In this document: positions 21,074-33,294 of the stretch, piece after piece
How the letters are laid out: every line of letters begins with the position of its first letter
Numbering within the stretch: position 1 is the first letter of the stretch
Assembly: GCF_933775445.1 (NCBI RefSeq)
Contig: NC_065875.1
Span: 14,087,001 to 14,151,000, forward strand
Origin: Argentina anserina
Taxonomy: Eukaryota; Streptophyta; Magnoliopsida; Rosales; Rosaceae
Direction: 5' to 3'
DNA length: 64,000 nucleotides
Program-made: the position numbers and the translations under genes
Notes under the pieces: model-generated
The model's database searches: none
Seen by the model: only the letters and a program-made list of their open reading frames with translations
Told to the model about the DNA's origin: nothing

Positions 21074-22464
21074 TGCATATATTGCTTCTTAGTTAAGATT
21101 CCTTCTTGTTTGGAATCCAAAGTTCATTTACATTTTCTTCTAAAAAAAAGGTTCATTTAATTTACATGGATCACGAAACATCAAATGTATATACAACACA
21201 AGATTATAGGTACTTCTACATTTAGAAATCCCAGCAAAAGTTCCAAAATAGAACTCTCAGCAAAGCTAGTTGTCGAGTTAGATCACTTAGATGTGAGTAT
21301 GTGTGTGTGTATATATACTCCATTATCCAAAGCTAGTTTTCATTGATCTGTACATATAGGGAAATGGTGACTGTTGTCGTTTGGTCAGGTTAGATACCTA
21401 ATTTGTCATTGAACACATGTTTACATGTCCGTTTTGGGGTCTGAACAGATAGAATAACATGCTAGGGTTTTCCAAATTGTTTTTCTTCTATTCTTTTTCA
21501 TCTTCTCTCTGCCTCTTTCATATAAAAGCCGGAACTTTGAAACGAGACCAATTGGGGAAGAGATCGAGGTCTCTTTCTCATTGGTGTTGAAAATCAAACG
21601 AAGCCAAATTTATTAATTTAGCTAAGAGTTATAATTGCTCGTGTTAAATTCTGAATGTTGCGTCACTGTCTTATCAGCACCAATTGCTATATGTTCTTCC
21701 ATGAGGATAAATTATAGTAATGAGGTTGTTGATGGAATAATCAACTGAGATTTTAAACGTGCTGGGCACCAAATAAAAGCAATTCTGGAAATGTAACTAA
21801 ATTGGTTCCAAATTGTGACGGGAGTTCATTATCATAAGTTCTTGGAATGTCTTTTGGGCCCTGCATGCACTAAATAAAATGCTAGTAGCCTAGTGGGGTT
21901 TAATCTTTCTTCGATCAATTTATTAGCAAACTACTATGAGCGCAATCTGTTGCATCAAATCATAGTTTGAAGTCGAAGGTAATCATAATCTCTCATACAC
22001 CACAACAGATTGAGGGTGTAAGGAACAAGGCTCACTCTCAATTCCGAAAGAGAAATGTCTATCTACGTACTCTACTTTAACTTGAGAACTCACCACCCAT
22101 CTCTTTTTCATAAATTCAGAAAATACAAAAGAAGGAACCAACAAGGATGTTCCGAAAAGTATCAAAACACTGGAGTGATTTTACATATATTATGAAGAAA
22201 AATGTCAGCTAGGCTATAATTTTAGCAGCTATAGGATAGATTTAGACACACCTTTGAGGTACGAAGGGGGATCGGACACTTGGATGGTGAGCTTGATCGA
22301 GAACTCTACTCTATACTTTTACTGATGTTTCCATGGGGAACTGATCGTAAAATTTCTTTGTATAGGGTGACAACGTTTGTATAGATATCTATTAGAGTTA
22401 TAGACACATCACACGTGCATTTCATAGTATTTTTTATGTTCTCATAGATGTTGAATTTAGAACC
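20089..22464. other. Intergenic region with a TA microsatellite
   Basis: AT-rich sequence between the copia element and the second solo LTR. A pure TA tract lies at 21046-21073. Short ORFs such as 20493-20714 (minus) resemble nothing I know. A TATAAAAG-like box near 21521 is followed by a GA/CT-rich leader-like stretch, but no coding frame follows it; it could start a non-coding transcript or be chance. Confidence 0.5.
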
Positions 22465-22785
22465 TTTTTTGTAATAACCCTCGTTTTCAAACATTATTTG
22501 AATTGAATTAAATTCTATTAAGTTGTGAAGTTTGATTTAAACCAAATTTGTTTACTTGCAAACGTTACGAAACGGGAACGGTAACGTCCGTGAACGTTTA
22601 ATAAGAAAACGTTACGTTTCCGAACGAATTTATCGACTTTTATTTCGTCGCTCGGTTGTGAAAACTTTCTTCACGGAAGTTGTAGAGCTCGTCGATACGA
22701 GTTCGTGGATATGTGACGCGTTCGAATCGGACGTCGGAGGTAAAAGTTATTAACGTCGGAAGTTAGTTTCCGATTTAGAAACTAG

Positions 22786-22793
22786 TATAAATA
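22786..22793 (+). promoter_or_regulatory. TATA box of the solo LTR
   Basis: TATAAATA about 315 bp into the LTR, before the CT-rich leader (TTCTCTCTCTCTTC). The equivalent is present in the other LTR copies on the minus strand. Confidence 0.6.
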
Positions 22794-23739
22794 GATGATT
22801 ATGGAATTAGGGTTTCCATAATCAGAAACCCTTCTCTCTCTCTTCATTTCCGCCGCTCTCAACTCTCTCTCTCCCCGATTTCTTCTCTCCTCCTTCTCCG
22901 AAATCCTCCTCTCCGATTCGCCGTCCCTGGGCCTCCGTGTCGTGCACCGCCACTTCCTACGGCATCACGAGGCCCTCCGCACCAGACCCTGAGCTCGCGC
23001 CGCCTTGTGTCGCCGCCGAGAGTCTTCCCTCCCTCTCCAAGCCTTCTGCATCTCGTCGCAACCATCGTCTCCAAGCCGTCGCGTTCCTCGTGATCGGTCC
23101 CTGGAGCACCGTGTAACCTCTGCATCAACCCTCAGGCGCACCGCAGCTCGAGTCGACGTCGCCGGCTTCCCACGCATCATCGACGACAAATCAAGCTTCT
23201 ATCGTTCGAATTAGGTAAAAAAACTATTGTATTTGAACTGTTGTTGTGTTTGATTGGATGTGATGGGATTGATTTGGGAGTTTGGATCGATTGGAGGGTG
23301 GTGGAGGAGAATCGGTGGTGAAGGGTGAGCACCGCTGCCTTAGGCAGCGCGTGTGAGAGAGTGGGTTAGTGTAGGGGCGGTCATGGCCGTGGGGAGGGCA
23401 GAGGGGGAGAAAAGAGGGAATTTTGGGCCGGCGGTGGCGTCACACGCGCCGTGGGTGGCTTCGGCGAGTGAGCCCCACGCGCCGCCTGCCGGCGGGTGGC
23501 GCGTGTGCCCCACGCGCCGCCACGTGCGGCGGTGTGAAAATATTTTCCGATAGGGGTATTTTGGTAATTTACTGTGTATGGTAAATGTAAATGTAAATTT
23601 TATTTACGTATGGTAAATGTAATTAAGTTTTTACCTACGGTAAATGTAATTATAAATTACTTTCAGTAAATGTAAAAAGTAATTTGTAAAAGGGTAATTT
23701 AGTAAATTTTATTTACTGAGTTGTATTTACATTTAAATC

Positions 23740-23997
23740 GTACGTATACGTACAGAAATACGTATTAATATTTCTACGTACAGAAATACGTATTTAATAT
23801 TTATACGTACAGAAACACGTATTTAATATTTATACGTACAGAAATACGTATATAGTATTTATACGTACAGAAATACGTATTAATATTTATACGTACAAAA
23901 ATACGTATTAATATTTATACGTACAGAAATACGTATATAGTATTTATACGTACAGAAATACGTATATAATACTTATACGTACAGAAATACGTATTAA
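23740..23997. repeat. Tandem TACGTACAGAAATACGTAT-type repeats in the solo LTR
   Basis: About nine copies of a 26-30-bp unit rich in the palindromes TACGTA and ATACGTAT, spaced by AATATTTA-like sequence. Same unit as at 1922-2058, more copies. Confidence 0.8.
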
Positions 23998-25473
23998 TTG
24001 AGTATTGCACAGTAACCGTGAATAGTGAACCGTGAACAGTAACTTCGTATAAACCAAAAATTGCTGAACAGTAACTGTTATTACTGTTTTGGCATTTAAA
24101 GGTTTACGAAACGATTCTAAATTCTTTTCTTATTCTTTTAAGGTGATCGTTAAATCGAGGAAAGGAATTATCAACGGGAATTGAGGATTTACGCTTGAGT
24201 CGATAAGGTGAGTAAAATCTCACTGAATTACGAATCTACCCTCGTGGTGATTCAACATTTTTACAAGTGTGTTTATCAGATGAATTACAACATGTATATA
24301 ATTTTGTGGACTACATATATACTGTATAATGGTAATAAGTACATATATATATATAGTTCATTAAATTACGTACTGTTATTAATTCATTAAAAATAGTCAT
24401 TTCGGTGACAGAAAAATTGTGCATGTGTGTGATTTAAATGGTACGATATGATGTGAGATTATCGTACGTAATTCTTCAGGTGTTTATGAAATATGACATG
24501 TATAGGATATAGTGGGCTATGTATATATTGTATAAATGGTAATAAATACGAATATATATAGTTTGCTATATAATGTACTGTTATGATTTTTATTGTGGAT
24601 ATATCGTGAAAGTTTTAAAACGTACAATATGATGTGTGATTATTGTACGTGATTTTATCACGGAAAATGTGAACTATTGTGATTTGTCTTCGGACGTGAT
24701 GTGTGGTACAATATGATGTGAGATTATTGTACATGTGAGGCAAGTCGGAACCTAGCCTTTGGCCGGGCGAAAGTTACGATACAGTTAGAGCTCTAGTCTG
24801 TCTGCCATAGTACTGCATGGAGGTAACGGGTGGTTATCTGCTCATGGGTACTCAGCTTGTTTTGGATGTTGGGTGGCGGGTGGTTGCCCAACATCAGCGG
24901 TATACTAAGTGATGGGTAACAGATGTGTACCAGCGCTCATTAGTTACCATTTTGTGAAAATATTAGAGTAACCAGATGGGTTGCTAGTTTTCTCATGATT
25001 TTCATTATACTGTGTTGATGTGGAGTTGTGTCTTTTATGAGACGAGAATTATTTTAATATTTTACTCATACGAGCTGTAAAGCTTACCGGGTTTGTGTTG
25101 CAATCCCGGTGCACCAATTTCAATGGTGTAGGGGATACTTCCGCAGGTGCTGAGTAGTGGTGATTGAGTGACGACTCCGAAGACTCGAAGTCGATCGCAT
25201 CCAGTCGTGGTGAGGTTCCTGCGTGGATTCTGTGTGTGAGATTTGGTGTGATTTTATTTGTGAGGTTGTTGTGAGGATTATACAATTCCATTTGTTATAT
25301 GTTGAATTATCATTTGGGTTTGTAATAATCGGCTTGACTGAGTTATATTTTAAACTCAGATGTGATCCGCTGCGACATTAAAATGATTTCGATTTCATTG
25401 AGATTATTTTTGTGTTTAACGATTCTAAGATTTTGAGTTTTGAAGCTCGAAATTTTAGGGTCGTTACATTTTT

Positions 25474-27372
25474 TGTTTGTTTTTGAGAGGGATTCTAATA
25501 TGATATTCCAACTGATTTAGAATCAAAATTCGAAACTCTCGTTGGACATGGCTATCAAAAAGACCAACATCGATATAAATACGACAAACAAGCGAATCTA
25601 TAGACAAAATATATGACGAACAATAATATATACGGGAGCATGGGACTTATCGTATAACCTCAATGAAATATTAACTATCCCTTAAATTATGGATAACTTA
25701 ATTACGTGTTGAGAATTTTACCAGAAGAGTATTATATATACATCCAGCGATCACAATAGGTGACAAAGTAAGAAGGCTGCAATACAAAATCCTTTTTCGG
25801 ACCACATGTATATTGTCCTCTCTACGTAAAGATCCGTCAGTTCATACGAATACGAACTTGTGTTTCATGCTAGCAAGCACATAATCTAGACATGTGTGTG
25901 TGTGTGTGTGTCTATAAGTCTATTAGAGCTGAAGTCATAATCGTTTAAATTCTCGACGTCTGTGGTGATTAGCTACTTGTTTATGTAGACCAGGTCAGAA
26001 TATAGATATATAATTCCTGGAAATATCGTAATTTGTTTGAGTTGTGAACTTGCGATCGACCACGAACCTAGTTTCCATGTTATGTCAACGTAATCTGATC
26101 ATATAAATAGTTTTATGGTATTGTATCTTCCAATAGTAACCCAGTTGATTACTAATTAATGGATTCCGTACTGAAAATTTTGCTGATGCTTATTGAGATT
26201 ATTGGTTGACCGAATACCGATTTGAACAAACATGAAAAGAAATCAAGTTAGAACTTTCTAGCCGGCCAATTTAGCATCTTTCACACTTCGTTTTTATTTG
26301 CATATTTTGAAAAGTATATATATATATATATTGAGAAATTTACTTAAAAAAGAAATTCTAACTGATCCATGGCCGTAGAAATTTGATGGAGAAAAGTTTA
26401 GCATTTCGCAAAATAAAAGAGATTATTCCGAATCAGTGACAACTTTCTAACGTTGCACGTATATGTATAACAAGACGGAACATACATTATCAATCAAACT
26501 TTACACTAAAAAGTTTGTGTTATATCGGTGTTGAATTATATTTTCCGATGTTCGAAAACTCGCTACCCTAACAAGCCTCACTGTTTTAGGCACCCTTAAT
26601 TTGACCCTAGCTAGGATAGAGCAGTTTCCTTATTGTGAGCAGATCAAACACTAGTTACCACACTCTGGGGTGACTGCCACACACCGCCGCGGGTTATGCA
26701 TGCATTAATCATAAATCTTATCATTTTACTACATTTGTCTATGCCTACAACACATAATAGGGAATCAAGTATTGAACTAATTAGCAAATAATATCCTTTT
26801 TTGGAATGGAATTAGCAAATATATTTGTCCTCGGTCATGCATGCACTTGTAATACGAGCAAAATAGATGAAGCCCCTACACAGTTTCATTCCTAGATCTT
26901 TTATGTATCTTTCAGTAAAACTGCTCAGACTTTTGGATGAAAACATCTCGTCCCGTTGAATTAGTTGGTACGACTCATATATAATCAGCTGCTAATTTTC
27001 TTAGGATACATATCAAAATCCAACGTGACATACATATGGTCAAGAACAATGGATATTTGAAAATTCAACCTATAGACTTCAAAGTCTAAAGTCGCGCCTC
27101 TCTCTCTCCCTCCCAGAAAATACATATATATTGACTATGAAGACTCGCCAGCCATACCACCACACGTGGTGGAATCCCAACGGTGGTGACCCACCACAGG
27201 ATCCGATTCGTAACTCGTGCTCTCTCTCTCCCTCGTCCTCCTCTATATAATCCCCAAACTCCTCTGCTCAATTCCATTACCTCATTACCTCCTCCTCCTC
27301 CTCTCTCTCTCTCTCTCTCTCTCTCAATTCTCCGAGCACCACAATCCGACCTCGCTTCCTTCACCCGGTGAC
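25474..27372. other. Upstream region and promoter of the STP13 orthologue
   Basis: AT-rich non-coding sequence. A short TG microsatellite lies near 25893-25910 and a TA tract near 26316-26330. No gene was recognised. The last 200 bp turn C/T-rich and hold the TATA box and a long CT tract described separately. Confidence 0.6.
27244..27250 (+). promoter_or_regulatory. Candidate TATA box of the STP13 orthologue
   Basis: TATATAA in the context CTCCTCTATATAATCCCC, about 125 bp before the start codon. A CT dinucleotide run at about 27299-27325 lies between it and the ATG, a typical plant 5'UTR Y-patch. Confidence 0.6.
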
Positions 27373-30300
27373 ATGGCCGGAGGCTTCTCGACGGCCGCAG
27401 CCGGCGGCCGTGAGTTCGAGGCGAAGATCACTCCCATCGTCATCATCTCATGCATTATGGCGGCCACCGGCGGCCTCATGTTCGGCTACGACGTCGGCGT
27501 TTCAGGTATCATATCCTCTTCTCTCACTCTCTCTATCGTTGCTTTAGTATTCGACATTATGTGCTTCGGTGAGGTTTAGCTCTCGTTTAGATCTAGCTTC
27601 GCCGGCTGTTGAGCTCCTCACTCTGGTTAGGCTAGGGTTCCGGAAGGTCTGTACCGACGCTTTTGATTTGCTTTCAGTGATTAATTAGTGCATGATTTTC
27701 TTTCTTTCGAAGTAAACAAAGGCTTTTAATTAGTCAATGCCCGTAAAGTTTCTATTTATAAAATTATCCATTACTAATTTTCATTTTTAATTAGGATTAT
27801 CTACCAAATCGAGATGATTTTCAGATATGTAATAATATTTCTGGAATATTTACCTAATCTAATAAATATTTAACACGAAATTTCTGAGCTTGGAGAAATT
27901 TGATCCCCAAAACAGAGCGAGATTTTTATGTTTTTAATTTTTTAAATTATTTTTATTTTGTGAAAAAAAATTAGAAGAGGGAATTTTGTTGTTGCTCCGC
28001 CATGTTGTGCTTTGACAGCTATGCTTGGTCAATTTTGGCTGTGAATTTACCCTTTATAGCCTTGGAAAAATTGTTGATGGTGTAATTTTTGGATGCAGGT
28101 GGTGTTACATCAATGGGGCCATTCTTGAAGAAGTTCTTCCCAGTGGTTTATAGGAACACACAGAACCCAGACATCAACAGCAACTACTGCAAATATGACA
28201 ACCAGGGCCTGCAGCTGTTCACCTCTTCACTTTACCTGGCCGGTTTAACCGCGACCTTCGCGGCCTCTTACACCACCAGGAACTATGGGAGGAGACCCTC
28301 TATGCTCATTGCTGGCATCTTCTTCATAGTTGGGACGATTCTTAATGCTGCAGCTCAGGATCTTGCTATGCTCATTATTGGGAGGATTTTTCTTGGTTGT
28401 GGTGTTGGTTTCGCCAATCAGGTAATTTTTTTTAACTTTGTACTGTACTTAACTGTGACAAATCCTGTAATCTGGGTGCTTTAATGTGAGGTTTAAGATG
28501 TGTAATTAGACTTGTCTCTTGGAATATAGACACCATATCAGTCATATCATATTTTTGGGTCCATTCTTATTACTATTAATTTACTTTGGATTGTAATGAG
28601 TGATTTTAGGTACTTGACTAGTGACTACACACCTGTTTGTTATAAAAATCAAAACATGGTTGTTTAATTCTATCAAAATATCATAGCCAGGATATTCTTA
28701 TTTTGACTTTAAAAAGGCTTGGGGCCATATCCATGGTTAGAGAACACCATGGAGGACTAACGTCCAGTGGCCACTGGTGGGACTAAGCCATAAGATTGGA
28801 AGAGAAGCATGCCCATGATCAAATCACAGGCCACGGCTTTCTTTTCTTGTGAAGCTTATGCGTCATACTTTTTGGTTAGAAAGGCTATAGTCATAAACTT
28901 CCACTTCTTTTTCCAACTTTTGTGCTTTTAGCCTTTTAGGTATATTCTGGTGTTTGACGTTTGCACATGTGGTGAGACCTCTCTACTATTCTGAGTCTAA
29001 TAAGGATAAACATGACATCACAGAGAGCGAGTTGTGGCCTGGAGTTTTCTGGACAGGCCGCCTCATCTGATTACTTTGCATCTTCTTGCTTTTTGAATCA
29101 TTTTTTCTTCCAAAAAAGTCATGAACTTCTTTGTGAGAAAACGTGAATCCATAGAGCTTTCTTGTTCCAATTTTCCAGCTTATTCCATCATTCTGTGGTG
29201 TACATGTTGAAACCTTTGTATCATATCTCTTTGTAATAATTAGGACATTAAATTCAATCTCACCTCATATCTAAAAACTTAGAAGGGTTGGAGCTGGATG
29301 AAATAACAAAAAGCACCCTCAAGTCACTATGCATGTGATCCCAAGTGAATCTGTTGGATGACATTTTCCTTGTGTGGACAAAATATAATTTTTTTGATAT
29401 GCAAATTTAAACTTAATTAATCCAAGATAGTATGTGTCTGATATTTTCATGTGATTATCATATGCTTTGCTTGGTCTGTAATCTTTCAATTTTCATGTTA
29501 CTTGCAGGCTGTGCCTCTGTTCCTTTCTGAGATTGCACCTACAAGAATCCGTGGGGGGCTGAACATACTCTTCCAGCTCAATGTCACCATTGGCATTCTG
29601 TTTGCAAGCCTGGTTAACTATGGCACCAATAAGTGAGTTACTTTTCATTTTACTTTGCTTAATCACTGAGACCAATAGGAACAACAAGCAAGTAAAGAAT
29701 TCCTCTGACATCATACTATTACTTGGAATGAAAGAACTATTGGTATTAAAAATAGTAAAGAAGATAAATATTTAAGTTTTGTTTTTTCCTTGTGCGACAA
29801 ATATACCTGAAGTTGGAAGACAATCTTTGCTGAAAATAATGTGGAAGCAGATTACACCTGTTCATTTATCCAAAGAAAACACCACAGGTGTTAGTTGGTA
29901 TCAATAAGAATCAAAATATATGCATGTTTTCAAAACCAAGTTTGACTGTAGGAAATTAAGTATTAAACTTAGTATCAGAAAGTCAACAATATTGAACCAC
30001 TATACTGCTAAAACTAATGTTCCTGTTAGATGAGTACTTATCAAGGGAGAGTTACTACATTAAACTATGCAGTTGAACATACACACGTCATATTAGGACA
30101 AAAAAGGCTGGATGTTAGTTTCTAGAGACGTGTATCATGATTTTTTCAGCTCTCAGATTGTTTGACCAACTTTCCCCTTAAACATTTCTAGCTTGTCATC
30201 TATTTAGTCAATCTCTGAAGTTCAGAACTGGCAAAGATTAAAAGCTGTACGTTCATTCTTGTATAGGTCGTTTAAGTGCTCATCCATAGAATAAACGAAC

Positions 30301-31781
30301 TTGTTTAGTATTAAACTGCAGGTTAATTTAGTTAGAAGGCTAATACATTCTAAATATTGTAACAACTTCTAAATCAAATTAATCAATTAAGAAGATGGTG
30401 TGGAACCTCTTTAACCTAAAGTATTTTAACTGTCTAGTTACTGGTTTAATCTGTCTACTCATGGCTTTGCCTTAGACCAGAATTTGTCAGTCTTTCACGC
30501 AACAAAATCAGATTTTGTATTCAGATGAACTTTCTAGTAATGCTGAAACATTTGATCTAATCTTATTTTATTTTGTTATCTGAACCTTACAAAAGGATGT
30601 CTCTCAATATCTTGATTTGCCTCTAAATGTTGGCAATGTTGCTGACTGTCTCTAATGAGTCACTTGCAATAACAGAATTTCAGGAGGATGGGGATGGAGG
30701 CTATCATTGGGTTTGGCTGGTTTTCCTGCCGGTCTCCTTACCTTGGGTGCCCTCTTGGTGGTGGAAACACCCAACAGTCTTGTAGAGCGTGGTCACTTAG
30801 AAGAAGGCAAAGCTGTACTTAGAAGGATTCGGGGTACTGACAATGTTGAACCTGAGTTCTTGGAACTTGTTGAGGCTAGTCGTGTGGCTAAAGAAGTGAA
30901 GGACCCTTTCAGAAATCTTCTAAAGCGTAGGAATCGGCCACAGCTAGTTATTGCAGTAGCCTTGCAGGTTAATAATATCATACAATGCCTATATGTCCTA
31001 TTGTCCTAAAGCTGAATCCACTTTCCAATAAGTATTAGTATCTGATGTCTTCAATTGCCTTATTATTTTGCTGCAGATCTTTCAACAATTTACTGGAATC
31101 AATGCCATAATGTTTTACGCGCCAGTCTTGTTTGACACATTAGGATTTGGTAACGACGCTGCTCTCTACTCAGCTGTTATAACGGGAGCTGTCAATGTTC
31201 TCTCCACTGTTGTATCAATCTACTCAGTTGACAAAGTAGGTCGTCGCATGCTCTTACTCGAAGCTGGTGTTCAAATGTTCCTGTCACAAGTGGTGATAGC
31301 CATAATACTAGGAATCAAGGTCAAGGACCACAGTGATGACCTTCAGAAAGGATTTGCTATCTTTGTGGTGATCATGGTCTGCACCTTTGTATCTGCCTTT
31401 GCATGGTCTTGGGGGCCTCTAGGTTGGCTGATACCAAGTGAGACATTTCCACTGGAGACCAGATCAGCAGGGCAAAGTGTGACCGTCTGCACCAACTTGC
31501 TCTTCACTTTTGTAATAGCACAGGCCTTCCTCTCCATGCTTTGCCACTTCAAGTTTGGCATCTTCCTTTTCTTTTCTAGCTGGGTCCTGGTCATGTCAAT
31601 CTTCGTGCTATTCCTGGTCCCGGAAACAAAGAACATCCCCATTGAAGAAATGACCGAGAGGGTCTGGAGGCAGCATTGGTTGTGGAAGAAGTACATTGAT
31701 GATGACTACCACATTGAAGGAGCCAACGGCGCAAAGAAAAATGGACATTCTAATGGATTTGATCCTGTTACAGAGCTGTAG
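27373..31781 (+). CDS. STP13: Sugar transport protein 13 (hexose/H+ symporter)
   Basis: Five exons: 27373-27505, 28099-28421, 29508-29632, 30676-30967, 31077-31781; GT-AG introns, total 525 aa (Arabidopsis STP13 is 526). It imports hexoses with protons across the plasma membrane. STP13 is known from sugar retrieval during stress and pathogen attack. Landmarks: MAGGF...[21 protein letters not shown] start, [28 protein letters not shown], the [16 protein letters not shown] segment opening exon 5, [11 protein letters not shown], and the NG-rich tail ending FDPVTEL. Thr484 in EEMTERVW corresponds by position to the BAK1-phosphorylated Thr485 of Arabidopsis STP13. The gene at 4337 is its tandem paralogue. 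Introns 1-3 are longer here, and the frame is clean. Confidence 0.97.
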
Positions 31782-32489
31782 AATTTGAAGAGAAGCTTCA
31801 GGGTTTCTGTCTGCACTCTGCACTAAGTAGTAAATAGTTCATCGTTTAGATATGAACATCACATACATATCTGTTGATTTCCTTTTTATTACTCACAAAA
31901 GGACCATGTTGAAAAGCTTTATGGGGTTGGATTTGGCCCTCTTATCTGTATCAGGAGTTTATTACAAGAGAAAATTGTTTCTCTTAGAATCATTGTTCAT
32001 TGGCAGTAGCTTCTACTAATATACATTATTCTCTATGACTTTCTTTTCAATTTTAGGGTATCTGACTTCTGTATTCTGTCTTGTACTCCCTACAAAATTT
32101 TGGTTATCAAATCTTGATCAGGCTCAACTAACTGGTAAGCAATATAAAAAGCATTGCCTATGCTTACGCATGTCCTTGTAACTTAATCAAAGGAAATGTA
32201 CATTGCAAGACTGTCCTTACCCCATGAACAAAGCAATACTCTCAGCTGAGTTCAGATTATTGTAGTGGCAATAGAACAAGGTCATCATGGTACTCACCAA
32301 TATGAACAAAAAACTTTCTGCAATACTAAATAAACTATGAAACTGTAATCATGGCCGGACTCATCTCTTAGTTGAAGATGAGCCTTCTACGTATACTCCC
32401 CACCACCACCACTAGTTAGCTAGTAGCTATAACCAACAAACTATAACCTATGCCAGCATTCTTCCCTTTCACGTCCTTCAATCTTAGTC
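31782..32489. other. 3'UTR of STP13 and intergenic sequence
   Basis: T-rich sequence after the stop, probably the 3'UTR up to about 32100, then plain intergenic DNA. Nothing else recognised. Confidence 0.5.
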
Positions 32490-32497
32490 CTAAAGAG

Positions 32498-33286
32498 CAG
32501 TGGCGGATCCAGGATTTGGACATGGGATGGGCTTCAAGTTTGGCCGAAGACAAAAAAATATTTTACCGCTACAACTATGTAAACTGTAATATTGATAAGT
32601 CTTTAAAAATAAAATTGGGCGTAAATGCAAATAGAAGAATATTATGAAAATCAAATACATTAGAAAACGCAACAATTTTTTCTTTTCAAATTGATTAGAT
32701 TGAACCTCAATAACTCATACTTGTAATTTCAAAATCAATAGAGGGAAGATAATTATAAGAATTCTTACTTGAGAAATTTTGATTATTTAAGAAGAAGAAA
32801 ACTATCTTACAATATATATATATATATATAACATTTCTTCGATGCGGAAGTCCGCACCAATGTTTTAGTGCGGATTTCCATTTTTTTCACCACTTTTCGA
32901 TCTAATCTCCTCATCTCCACCGTCTAGTATCTAGGTAATATTGTGTAGATCATCTCTTCAAAATTTCAGCCAATTTGGTAATCGCTAAGGCCTTCAAAAT
33001 CAAAAAACAAATGGACGGACAACTATTTGTGCGGACCTCCTTAGTTGAGAAAAATATTATATATATATATACATATATCAATCAGAAACTAAAAGACATA
33101 ATAGAACGAGAACAAAGAACCAAATAACAAATGTCATAGGCATAAGATGGGTAGAATCTGGAGAAATTTGGCTAAAAACAAATACAAATACCACAAAAAT
33201 AATGATATATACCTAGTTTTATTTTAAACACCAAAAAACTTGGTTGGGCTTGAGCCCCACCAACCAATGTTTTGGATCCGCCCCAG
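32498..33286. mobile_element. hAT-like non-autonomous DNA transposon (789 bp)
   Basis: Terminal inverted repeats: CAGTGGCGGATCCAGGAT on the left and ...TTGGATCCGCCCCAG on the right (revcomp CTGGGGCGGATCCAA). Flanks are CTAAAGAG (32490-32497) and TTAAAGAG (33287-33294), an 8-bp target duplication with one change. An 8-bp duplication and CAG-type ends fit the hAT superfamily. There is no transposase inside. It carries another MITE at 32832-33054. Confidence 0.8.
32832..33054. mobile_element. MITE inserted in a TA microsatellite (nested)
   Basis: About 220 bp bounded by TA tracts (32812-32831 and 33055-33079). The ends are imperfect inverted repeats (TTCTTCGATGCGGAAGTCCGCACC against GTGCGGACCTCC...). 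The middle (ATCATCTCTTCAAAATTTC...) is related to the element at 35025-35395, so both belong to one family that targets TA repeats. Confidence 0.65.
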
Positions 33287-33294
33287 TTAAAGAG

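Larger units (their letters stand above)
22470..25468 (+). mobile_element. Solo LTR, 3.0 kb, same family as 444-3210 in opposite orientation
   Basis: It begins TGTAATAACCC and ends GGGTCGTTACA, flanked by TTTTT at 22465-22469 and 25469-25473. There is no internal coding domain. A TATA box, TATAAATA, lies at 22786-22793, followed by a CT-rich leader, a GC-rich ORF-like stretch (22860-23214) and a splice-donor-like AG|GTAAAAA near 23215. Then come GC-rich CACGCGCC motifs (about 23440-23530), tandem palindromic repeats and a long AT-rich tail. It is a complete, probably promoter-competent LTR left by LTR-LTR recombination. Confidence 0.85.

Noticed and set aside
21500..21620. Promoter-like TATAAAAG plus GA/CT-rich leader
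   Set aside because: No ORF, hairpin or splice site follows convincingly, so I did not call an RNA gene.
23740..23997. CRISPR-like spaced repeats
   Set aside because: Units are contiguous, palindromic and inside an LTR; this is a plant genome and no spacers exist.
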